58,595 nucleotides of DNA from JBHELB01 sp041859045. GTDB lineage: Bacteria; Hydrogenedentota; Hydrogenedentia; Hydrogenedentales; SLHB01. The stretch lies in contig JBHELB010000023.1 of assembly GCA_041859045.1 (NCBI GenBank), positions 1 to 58,595 on the forward strand, written 5' to 3'. Numbering within the stretch: the first letter of the stretch is position 1; each line of letters begins with the position of its first letter. Shown piece after piece: positions 47,687-58,595 of this stretch. The notes under the pieces were generated by a model that was given only the letters and a program-made list of their open reading frames with translations, made no database searches and was not told the origin of the DNA. A program made the position numbers and the translations under genes.

Positions 47687-49066
47687 ATGAAAATCACGTC
47701 GCATGGCGCTGCGCGCACGGTCACCGGAAGCAAGCACCTGTTGGAGGTCAATGGACGCCGCATTCTTTTCGATTGCGGGCTGTTCCAGGGCGCGCGCAAA
47801 GAGTCCGAACACCGGAACCGCGAGTTGGGCCTCAGTGCCGAGTCGCTCGACGCGGTGGTGCTCAGCCACGCGCACATCGACCACAGCGGCGTCTTGCCGG
47901 TACTCGTTCGCCGGGGCTTTCGGGGCCGCATCTACACAACGTGCGCGACGCGCGATCTGTGTGCGGTGATGTTGCTCGACAGCGCGCACATCCAAAAACG
48001 AGACGCGCAGTGGTTGTCGCAGAAGCATCGCTCGTTCGTCGCGCCGCTATACGACGAGGTGGACGTGCGCGAAACGTTGCGCCGAATGACGTGTCTGCCG
48101 TACGGCGAATGGTTCAACCCGACCGCGGAAATCCGTTGCGTGTTCGAGGACGCGGGCCACGTGCTGGGTTCGGCCATCACCGTGGCCGAGTTTCAGGAGC
48201 ACGGCCGCACGCGCCGCTTTATCTACGGCGGCGACCTGGGCCGCAAGCACATGCCCATTCTGCGCGATCCCTGGGTGCCGAACGAAGCCGACGTCGTCAT
48301 CATGGAAAGCACCTACGGCAACCGCGATCACGCGCCGATGGAGGAAATGGACGAGAAGCTGGCGGGCATCGTGCGCGAGGCGTGCGCCCGCGACGGCAAA
48401 ATCATCATACCGAGTTTCGCGCTCGAACGCGCCCAGGAAATCGTGTACGCGCTCAAACGCCTCGAGATCAAGAACGCGATCCCGCCAATCCCGGTGTACG
48501 TCGACAGCCCCCTCACGGTGAGCATCACGGAGATTTTCCGGCTGCATCCCGAGTGCTTCGACGAGGAGATGCGCAAACTCATCACGGAAAACGGCGATCC
48601 GTTCCAACTGCGCGACATCCATTACATCAGTCGCCTCGAGGACTCGATGGCGCTCAACTCGTTGTCCGGCCCGGCAATCATCATCTCGGCCTCGGGCATG
48701 TGCGAACAGGGCCGCATCCTTCATCACCTGCGCAACCACATCGAGGACGAACGCAATTTCGTCGTCATCGTGGGCTTCCAAGCGAAGAACACCCTCGGTC
48801 GGCGCATCGTTAAGCGCGCAAAGGAAATCCGCATCTTCGGCGTCATGCGCCCGCTCAATGCCGAGGTCCGCATTCTAAACGGATTCAGCGCACACGCGGG
48901 CCGCTCGGAACTCCTCGATTTCGGCGCGCACTTCAAGGACTGCGCCGAAAAGATCCTGCTGGTCCACGGCGAAGACGAGGCCCTCGACGCCCTGCAGACC
49001 GGCCTCAAGGAACGCGGCGTGAACCAGACGATCATCCAGGAGGAAGGCGTCGCCGTAGAGGTGTAG
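47687..49066 (+). CDS. Metallo-beta-lactamase fold / beta-CASP RNA-processing nuclease family
   Basis: This 459-residue protein carries the metal-binding motif SHAHIDHSG near residues 66-74 and EDAGHVLGSAI. The beta-CASP marks are IYGGDLGRKHMPILRDP and MESTYGNRDH, then IIISASGMCEQGRILHHL and FSAHAGRSELLDF. This is the CPSF73/Ysh1-like group of bacterial nucleases (YSH1/RNase J relatives) that cut RNA, sometimes with exonuclease action. AGGAGA precedes the ATG. A double-sided terminator follows. The exact substrate is unknown. Confidence 0.9.
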   Translation: MKITSHGAARTVTGSKHLLEVNGRRILFDCGLFQGARKESEHRNRELGLSAESLDAVVLSHAHIDHSGVLPVLVRRGFRGRIYTTCATRDLCAVMLLDSAHIQKRDAQWLSQKHRSFVAPLYDEVDVRETLRRMTCLPYGEWFNPTAEIRCVFEDAGHVLGSAITVAEFQEHGRTRRFIYGGDLGRKHMPILRDPWVPNEADVVIMESTYGNRDHAPMEEMDEKLAGIVREACARDGKIIIPSFALERAQEIVYALKRLEIKNAIPPIPVYVDSPLTVSITEIFRLHPECFDEEMRKLITENGDPFQLRDIHYISRLEDSMALNSLSGPAIIISASGMCEQGRILHHLRNHIEDERNFVVIVGFQAKNTLGRRIVKRAKEIRIFGVMRPLNAEVRILNGFSAHAGRSELLDFGAHFKDCAEKILLVHGEDEALDALQTGLKERGVNQTIIQEEGVAVEV

Positions 49067-49083
49067 TCCCCAAAAAAATAACA

Positions 49084-49123
49084 ACGGCGCATCCGTGAGT
49101 TTCACGAATGCGCCGTCTTTTTT
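49084..49123. terminator. Bidirectional intrinsic terminator
   Basis: ACGGCGCATCCGTGA pairs with its complement ending at 49116 (one mismatch), flanked by TCTTTTTT on the plus side and a T-rich run (plus-strand A-run at 49071-49083) on the minus side. It serves the convergent nuclease and pilC genes. Confidence 0.85.
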
Positions 49124-49125
49124 GT

Positions 49126-50334
49126 CTACTGCGAGATCAGGCTGGACAGTTGCAGGATCGGCATGAACAGCGCGATGACGATACCGCCGACCACGATACC
49201 CATCATCATGATGAGAATGGGTTCGATGAGGCTGGTGAGGCCATCGACCGCCGCGCGGACTTCGGAGTCGTAGAAATCCGATATCTTGCCGAGCATCTGT
49301 TCGAGTGCACCGGTTTTTTCGCCGACGGAGATCATGCGCGTCACAATCGCGGGAAATTCGCCGGAGCGCGCGAGCGGCTCGGCCAACGTCTCACCGCCGC
49401 GGACGCTGTCCGCCGCACCGCGAATGACGCGCGCGAACACTTCGTTGCCCGCGGTGCGCTCGACGATCTCGAGCGCGCCGAGGATCGCCACGCCGCTACG
49501 GGTCAGTGTGCTGAGCGTGCGCGCGAAGCGGCTGATCGACACCTTGCGCAGTAGCTTGCCAAACACGGGCAGGCGCAACTTGAACCGATCCAGGTTGTAG
49601 CGTCCCGCCGGGGTGCGTCCCCAGGCCTGAATGCCGATGAACCCGGCGATCGCGATCGCGATCACGATGAACATGCGCCAACTGCGCAGCACGTTGCTGA
49701 TTTCGATCAGCAGCAACGTCGGGCCGGGCAGTTTCTTTCCGCCAAAGCTCGCAAAAATCTGCTCGAACTGCGGCACGACCCAGATAATCAGGCCCGCGGC
49801 GATCAACAAAATCATGCTGAACGCCACAACCGGATAGGTCATCGCGGATTTGATGCGGCGCTTCAACTCTTCCATCGCTTCGAGGTAGTCGGCCAACTGC
49901 GCCAACACGCCGTCGAGGTTACCGCTGGCCTCGCCCGCGCGCACCATGCTCACGTATAGGTCCGAATAGATGCGCGGGAACCGGCGCAACGCATCGGAGA
50001 AAGTTTCGCCCGCTTCGACCGCCGCTTGGATCTGTGCGATGGCCTTGGCGAAACGCGGGTCCTCGATCTGTTCGGCCAGAATGTCGAGACCTTGCAGCAG
50101 AGGCAAACCCGCATTCACAATGGTCGACAACTGCCGCGTGAATACGAGCAGTTCCGCCGTCTTCACGCGAGGACCTTGCCCGCCGCTCGGACGCGCGCCC
50201 GCTTCCTCGATTTTCTCGGCGATCATCCCGCGCGTCTGCAACGCGCGCACCACCGCCTGACGATTCTCCGCATTTTGGGAACCACGTTCGCGACGGCCAT
50301 CCCGGGTCCGCGCAACGTATGTAAACGTCGGCAT
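49126..50334 (-). CDS. pilC: Type IV pilus / type II secretion inner-membrane platform protein (PilC/GspF)
   Basis: This 402-residue protein has a short N-terminal domain and two T2SSF domains. The first is residues about 65-190 (LLVFTRQLSTIVNAGLPLLQ; YSDLYVSMVRAGEASGNLD). The second is 270-395 (RFARTLSTLTRSGVAILGAL; FPAIVTRMISVGEKTGALEQ). Three membrane helices lie near 165-190, 220-240 and 370-395. It is the platform protein that links the assembly ATPase to the growing pseudopilus. No other pilus genes are in the window, so pilus versus secretion cannot be told. A good promoter lies upstream. Confidence 0.92.
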   Translation of the reverse strand: MPTFTYVARTRDGRRERGSQNAENRQAVVRALQTRGMIAEKIEEAGARPSGGQGPRVKTAELLVFTRQLSTIVNAGLPLLQGLDILAEQIEDPRFAKAIAQIQAAVEAGETFSDALRRFPRIYSDLYVSMVRAGEASGNLDGVLAQLADYLEAMEELKRRIKSAMTYPVVAFSMILLIAAGLIIWVVPQFEQIFASFGGKKLPGPTLLLIEISNVLRSWRMFIVIAIAIAGFIGIQAWGRTPAGRYNLDRFKLRLPVFGKLLRKVSISRFARTLSTLTRSGVAILGALEIVERTAGNEVFARVIRGAADSVRGGETLAEPLARSGEFPAIVTRMISVGEKTGALEQMLGKISDFYDSEVRAAVDGLTSLIEPILIMMMGIVVGGIVIALFMPILQLSSLISQ

Positions 50335-50416
50335 GCTGCTTGACCTCCCTTTCAGCTCGAGAGACGCGCTCTTCCATGCGCGGACAGCCGCCCCGCGCCA
50401 CGCTCCTCGTCACGAG

Positions 50417-50445
50417 ATTATAAGAGAACGCGGTAAAAACGACAA
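50417..50445 (-). promoter_or_regulatory. Promoter for pilC
   Basis: On the minus strand TTGTCG (50445-50440), a 17-base spacer and a perfect TATAAT (50422-50417). It leaves a leader of about 75 bases before pilC. Confidence 0.6.
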
Positions 50446-50455
50446 TCATGAATCG

Positions 50456-50483
50456 AAGGGAGGTCCCCGCCGAGACCTCCCTT
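50456..50483. other. Hairpin upstream of pilC promoter
   Basis: AAGGGAGGTC pairs exactly with GACCTCCCTT across an 8-base loop. It may be a terminator or regulatory fold. The surrounding 50484-50774 holds no gene that I can support. Confidence 0.4.
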
Positions 50484-50774
50484 TCAGGCATGCCTCCAGT
50501 CAGCGTCGAACAGCCGCATATCGACGATGCATGCATGTGCGTTCGAACGGCATATCCACGCACCGTCCAAATGCGTCCGGGCGCGTTCGTCTCCCATCCT
50601 CGAAGCGCCCTCCGTTCACGTGACGTTTTCCGCGTTACGTTCCTCGCTATCACCGCTGCTGTTGGAACCGCGCCCACGCCCTTTCGTGGACGCGCCCAAG
50701 ACCACCTGACCATAGGCATATCGCGTTCCAGTGTGAAGAGTGCGCAAGAAGACAAATTGAAAGGGAAATGGTGA

Positions 50775-50805
50775 ATAAAAATAGGCCAATCTGCGCGATT
50801 GGCCT
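50775..50805 (-). terminator. Intrinsic terminator after the glycerol-1-phosphate dehydrogenase gene
   Basis: On the minus strand AGGCCAATC, a 5-base loop and GATTGGCCT are followed by ATTTTTATT. Confidence 0.8.
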
Positions 50806-50845
50806 TGGCAAAGTGGCTATTTTTTGACGTCAAACGTCAGAATTT

Positions 50846-52159
50846 CTACGCAAGTCCCGCTTCGGCGGCAAGATCGAGGACCGTAAACCGATTTCGCAGA
50901 TACCGCGCGCGACGCAGTGCGTTTTCGTACTCCTCACGGGGTACTTCCAACCCCTGCGCATCCACCGGACCGCCCGCCGCGCGGATGGCATCGGCCACGG
51001 TCTTCGACGGCAACAGGTCTTCCGCTACCGCCTCGCGCAGTTCGGGTAACCGCGCCGTCAGGGTCTTCAACTCCGCGCGCAAGGCATCGGGCGTAAGCGC
51101 CTTGTCCCGCCATTGGCCCAGCACCTCGGCACCCACCACAGGCCCCCAGTCGGCCATAATCGTCTGCTCGATCTCTTGTTCGCTCGGCTGCGCGGCCACG
51201 CACGCCTCGATATCCAACGTGCTGGGTTCCAGCGCGCAGATCCGCTCCCAAAGTCGCAGCGTGTGCACCGTCGCCACGCCCACCTGCGCGCCGTGGAGAT
51301 CGTGCGGCGTATGACGCAACGCCGATTTCATGTCCAGGTAATGAGAGATCAGGTGTTCGCCGCCGGAAGCCGGGGCCGATGATCCCGCCACGAGCATCGA
51401 GAGGCCGGAAAGCATCAGCGCATCAAGCACCGTCGCAATCGCGTCGATATCCCCGGAGGGAACGCGAGGCGCGGCCTCAAGCAAGCGCTCCTGCGTCCCC
51501 TCGAAGAACTCGCGCGGCCGCGCGCAGTAGTACCCGCCGCGCAACAAGTGCGACGCGCGCCAATCCGCCGACGACGAGCATTTCGACAGGAAATCCGCCA
51601 CCCCCGCCGCCGTCATCCGCACTGGGGCCGTCGCCGCAACCTCCGGATCGGAAAAGATCCCCAGCGCCGGCTGGCACGGCAGGGTCCGTTTCAGCCCTTT
51701 CACCTTGAGCGCCACGATCCCGGAGGTGTACCCGTTCATCGACGCCGCCGTGGGATAGAGCAGCACGGGGATCGATAGCGTATCGCCCGCCGCCTTGGCC
51801 AGGTCGCACACCGTGCCGCTGCCGACCGCCGTAATGAAATCCGCCTCGACCCGCCGGGCCACGCGCGCCACCGCCTGCGCCTCTTCGTCGGTCGCATCCA
51901 GAGGGTCCGCGCCGTAGGTGTGCTCAAACACGCGCTTGCCCGAGCGGCCCAGCGCCTCGTGCAAACGTTCCCCCGCGGCGCGGCGCGTATTCTCGTCCGC
52001 CAACACCAGCACCCGGCGTCCGCAACGCTCCAACGCCACCGCAGCCAATCGCTCGGCCGCATCGAGCCCGATATGGCAATACTCGATCGGCAGCCGGTGG
52101 ATCTCGCCGCACCCGCACACAAACGAGCCGCCCAGACTCTTCAAGCTCAACCGCTCCAC
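50846..52159 (-). CDS. sn-Glycerol-1-phosphate dehydrogenase family protein (AraM/EgsA-like)
   Basis: This 437-residue protein has a dehydroquinate-synthase-like fold: ADFITAVGSGTVCDLAKAAGD (NAD site) and TAASMNGYTSGIVALK. The metal-ligand region is SSAPASGGEHLISHYLDMKS, with further histidine motifs in HTPHDLHGAQVGVATVHT. The family reduces dihydroxyacetone phosphate to glycerol-1-phosphate; in archaea this makes membrane lipids and in Bacillus (AraM) an unusual glycolipid. A long C-terminal part (about 330-437) fits the family's alpha-helical domain. The GTG at 52159 has AGGAGG eight bases before it. It is a single gene between the rRNA operon and pilC, with its own terminator. Confidence 0.85.
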   Translation of the reverse strand: MERLSLKSLGGSFVCGCGEIHRLPIEYCHIGLDAAERLAAVALERCGRRVLVLADENTRRAAGERLHEALGRSGKRVFEHTYGADPLDATDEEAQAVARVARRVEADFITAVGSGTVCDLAKAAGDTLSIPVLLYPTAASMNGYTSGIVALKVKGLKRTLPCQPALGIFSDPEVAATAPVRMTAAGVADFLSKCSSSADWRASHLLRGGYYCARPREFFEGTQERLLEAAPRVPSGDIDAIATVLDALMLSGLSMLVAGSSAPASGGEHLISHYLDMKSALRHTPHDLHGAQVGVATVHTLRLWERICALEPSTLDIEACVAAQPSEQEIEQTIMADWGPVVGAEVLGQWRDKALTPDALRAELKTLTARLPELREAVAEDLLPSKTVADAIRAAGGPVDAQGLEVPREEYENALRRARYLRNRFTVLDLAAEAGLA

Positions 52160-52205
52160 GACCGTGCCTCCTGTACTGCGTCTCTTTTACACCGCCAGAC
52201 GCCCT

Positions 52206-52246
52206 AAATAAAAGAAGCCCTTCCGAGCTTACGCTCAGAAGGGCTT
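52206..52246 (-). terminator. rRNA operon terminator
   Basis: AAGCCCTTC and its complement form the main stem with a further GAGC/GCTC part across a mismatch, followed on the minus strand by CTTTTATTT. It lies nine bases beyond the 5S gene. Confidence 0.85.
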
Positions 52247-52254
52247 AAGATATT

Positions 52255-52370
<116 letters not shown>

Positions 52371-52387
52371 AAAAAACCTGTGACAGT

Positions 52388-52415
52388 GAATGCAAGGGTG
52401 CATGCTACATGCTGC
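52388..52415 (-). other. Downstream half of the 23S processing stem
   Basis: GAATGCAAGGGT and the following TGCTACATGCTGC are nearly complementary to 55577-55605, on the far side of the 23S gene. In the transcript they would pair to form the long stem cut by RNase III. A second hairpin (CCACTTCGC-AAAA-GCGAAGTGG, about 52447-52468) lies just after the 23S 3' end. Confidence 0.7.
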
Positions 52416-52475
52416 GGCGCTACGGAGCGTCAAGGCTTTATTAGTGCCACTTCGCAAAAGCGAAGTGGAAACATT

Positions 52476-55482
<3,007 letters not shown>

Positions 55483-55576
55483 AATCAAATCCAAACCCTC
55501 GCGCCACTCCGGCGTTTGCACACCGGCTACGCGAGCGTCGGATGATAATCGATATTCCTCGACGCTATCGTTGCTT

Positions 55577-55605
55577 GCAGCATATATGCTGCTACCCTTG
55601 CATTC
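55577..55605 (-). other. Upstream half of the 23S processing stem
   Basis: It is near-complementary to 52388-52415 and contains its own small hairpin, GCAGCATATATGCTGC. Confidence 0.7.
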
Positions 55606-55619
55606 AACTGTCAAAGACC
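55602..55619 (-). promoter_or_regulatory. boxA-like antitermination site before 23S
   Basis: On the minus strand GGTCTTTGACAGTTGAAT resembles the rRNA boxA (CTTTGA core). A second copy, 16 of 18 bases identical, lies in the 16S leader at 57745-57762. Nus factors, including the NusA encoded in this window, bind such sites. Confidence 0.55.
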
Positions 55620-55725
55620 TAACCCTGCACGGCCGTGCCATGCAAGGAATGTGACGCTGTGCCGCGCCCAAAAGGCGCCGCGCGTCTCCGCCCGGACCCT
55701 GGGCCCGGCCCAACGCATTTCGCGC

Positions 55726-55801
55726 TGGTGGAGATGATCGGGATCGAACCGACGGCCTCCGGCTTGCAAAGCCGGCGCTCTCCCAACTGAGCTACATCCC
55801 C
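55726..55801 (-). tRNA. tRNA-Ala (anticodon TGC)
   Basis: Complete cloverleaf. The acceptor stem is GGGGATG/CATCTCC and CCA is encoded in the gene. The anticodon TGC (55766-55768 on the complement) lies in CTTTGCAAG, and GGTTCGATC forms the T-loop. It lies in the 16S-23S spacer. Confidence 0.97.
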
Positions 55802-55818
55802 GCGGATTCAAATTTCAT

Positions 55819-55895
<77 letters not shown>

Positions 55896-56005
55896 ACGCC
55901 GTCTAAGGCCTGAGGCCGACGGCCCCCTGAAAAGTGAATACGGTGCATACCTATGCGGACAAGTCATGATCGACCTCGGTGGGTTTCCCCACCTGATCTA
56001 CTCCC

Positions 56006-57557
<1,552 letters not shown>

Positions 57558-57744
57558 ATATTTAACAAAGATTGGCAAGTATCTGCCTCGCTTTGTCTTA
57601 ATCGAAGATGTAAATCCCTTTCGGAATCTAATTCATTCAGGGTCCAGCCTACAGAGCTTGCGCCCCGCAGACTGGCTTTTGTTACGCCCAATGCATTGCT
57701 GCATTGCGCGTCGCACAAGACCATGTCTTGCTGACATGCATCGT

Positions 57745-57762
57745 ATTCAACTCTCAAAGATC
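57745..57762 (-). promoter_or_regulatory. boxA-like antitermination site in the 16S leader
   Basis: On the minus strand GATCTTTGAGAGTTGAAT, the partner of the site at 55602-55619. It is about 190 bases upstream of 16S. The remaining leader (57558-58040) has no gene. Confidence 0.55.
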
Positions 57763-58045
57763 GGACCCGACAGACGAAACAAACCCCTGCTATCCGTCAG
57801 AGGTGTTTTCCCCAGAAGGGACGATTTCCTCTGCGTCGCACCAAGGCGCAACGCATCGGAGCGTCAACTGGCTTGGGTTTGCCCGCGGTCGGAGGCGGCC
57901 GCAACCGCCATCCATCTGCGAAGTGTATCACCGAATTCGTCGGTTGTCAACCCCTTCGTTCCGCACCCCGCAGACCACCTAGACGATCCGCGCCGGGGGG
58001 AACGCCGGAACAACCGCACGTAGTCGGCGTCACGACGAGAGCAAG

Positions 58046-58093
58046 ATAATACACCTTGGGCAGGTATCTGTCAACACCTTTTTTAAAAAAAGT
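58046..58093 (-). promoter_or_regulatory. rRNA operon promoter with UP-like element
   Basis: On the minus strand a perfect TTGACA (58074-58069), a 17-base spacer and TATTAT (58051-58046). An A/T tract (TTTTTTTAAAAAA, about 58079-58092) lies just upstream of the -35, as in strong rRNA promoters. Confidence 0.85.
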
Positions 58094-58236
58094 TTCGGGA
58101 CGCGGTTTCTACCCTCTCCCGACGGCGTCGGCAGGATCTCTTATATTGCATCAATCGCCGTTACCAATCGTAATTCCTGCCGGCCATGCGCATAATCCCC
58201 CTACCGGCAAACAGCCGATTCCGAAAGGCAGGCTTT

Positions 58237-58595
58237 ATGGGAAAGTTCTACGAGGCCCTCGACCCAGCCCACTGTGATTTTATTCAACGCCAGCAGATGT
58301 TCTTCGTGGGCAGTGCAGCCGACGGCACATCCGTCAACATTTCTCCCAAGGGACTCGACGCGTTTCCCATCGTCGATGACCGCACCGTGGCCTATCTCGA
58401 CCTTACCGGCAGCGGCAATGAGACCGCTGCTCACGTGCGCGCCGGTGGGCGCGTCACGGTCATGTTCTGCGCCTTTGAAGGAAAGCCCCTGATTTTGCGG
58501 TTGTACGGTCGCGGGAAAATCAGCCGCCCGCGCGATCCGGAGTGGACTACCTATAGCGCGCTCTTTCCGGCCTTGCCTGGCACCCGGCAAATCGT
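58237..58595 (+). CDS. Pyridoxamine 5'-phosphate oxidase-like flavin-binding protein (partial, runs off the end)
   Basis: The first 119 codons are present. MGKFYEALDPAHCDFIQRQQ then MFFVGSAADGTSVNISPKGL is the start of a PNPOx-fold family whose members bind FMN or F420; VAYLDLTGSGNETAAHVRAG and GRVTVMFCAFEGKPLILRLY continue the split beta-barrel. AAAGG precedes the ATG. Its role is probably oxidoreductase or general stress, but the substrate is unknown. It is divergent from the rRNA operon. Confidence 0.85.
   Translation, partial: MGKFYEALDPAHCDFIQRQQMFFVGSAADGTSVNISPKGLDAFPIVDDRTVAYLDLTGSGNETAAHVRAGGRVTVMFCAFEGKPLILRLYGRGKISRPRDPEWTTYSALFPALPGTRQI

Overview
The window is a contiguous chromosomal stretch of a G+C-rich, free-living, flagellated bacterium, almost certainly diderm. 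Supporting signs are a lipoprotein with a lipobox, a PilC/GspF protein, a flagellar export operon, ribosomal protein S1 with six S1 motifs, Shine-Dalgarno sites matching the anti-SD at the 16S 3' end, and a complete 16S-tRNA-Ile-tRNA-Ala-23S-5S operon. Dispersed intergenic palindromes and an isolated 29-codon COX24-like gene fit an uncultured lineage of the Planctomycetota/Lentisphaerota/Hydrogenedentota type. That placement is a guess from overall character, and the 16S gene inside the window would settle it.

Layout. 0.1-2.9 kb: DUF362 protein plus membrane polyferredoxin (redox pair). 3.0-4.9 kb: ECF sigma factor overlapping a zinc-finger/FecR anti-sigma-like membrane protein. 5.4-11 kb: rpsA, ilvB, apt and a HAD hydrolase, mostly separated by intrinsic terminators. 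11.2-17.7 kb: flagellar export and placement operon fliQ-fliR-flhB-flhA-flhF-flhG (no fliP). 17.7-19 kb: DUF58 protein from an apparently leaderless promoter. 19-27.3 kb (minus): the classic rimP-nusA-infB-DUF503-rbfA-nrnA-truB-ribF translation operon, with a promoter and a terminator hairpin ahead of rimP. 27.4-31.1 kb (minus): TPR protein, two-domain lipoprotein and PIG-L deacetylase. 31.3-37.8 kb: GH36-like glycosidase, polysaccharide deacetylase and glycosyltransferase (minus), copper P-type ATPase (plus). 37.8-41.8 kb: accessory region. 41.8-50.4 kb: purA, DUF1844, COX24-like mini-gene, ndk, obg-rpmA-rplU, aspartate dehydrogenase, a beta-CASP nuclease and pilC. 50.8-52.2 kb: glycerol-1-phosphate dehydrogenase family. 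52.2-58.1 kb: rRNA operon (minus), followed by the start of a flavin-binding PNPOx-like gene cut by the window end.

The least ordinary part is 38.5-41.8 kb. A phosphodiester-glycosidase (NAGPA-like) gene without a signal peptide is followed on the same strand by three tandem paralogues of an unrecognised ~190-residue multi-pass membrane protein. The second and third paralogues are each preceded by a copy of the last ~33 codons of the glycosidase gene, so a ~764-bp unit has been duplicated. The middle of the membrane protein diverges while its ends stay nearly constant. This is the layout seen in toxin/immunity arrays with orphan toxin tails and immunity genes, although no direct evidence of toxicity can be read from sequence.

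Other points of interest: a leader attenuator before rimP-nusA, a 29-codon ribosomal-protein-like gene, an altered FlhB autocleavage motif (NPTT), a nested palindromic element at 38.0 kb, an inverted-repeat element ahead of apt, and paired boxA-like and processing-stem sequences in the rRNA operon.
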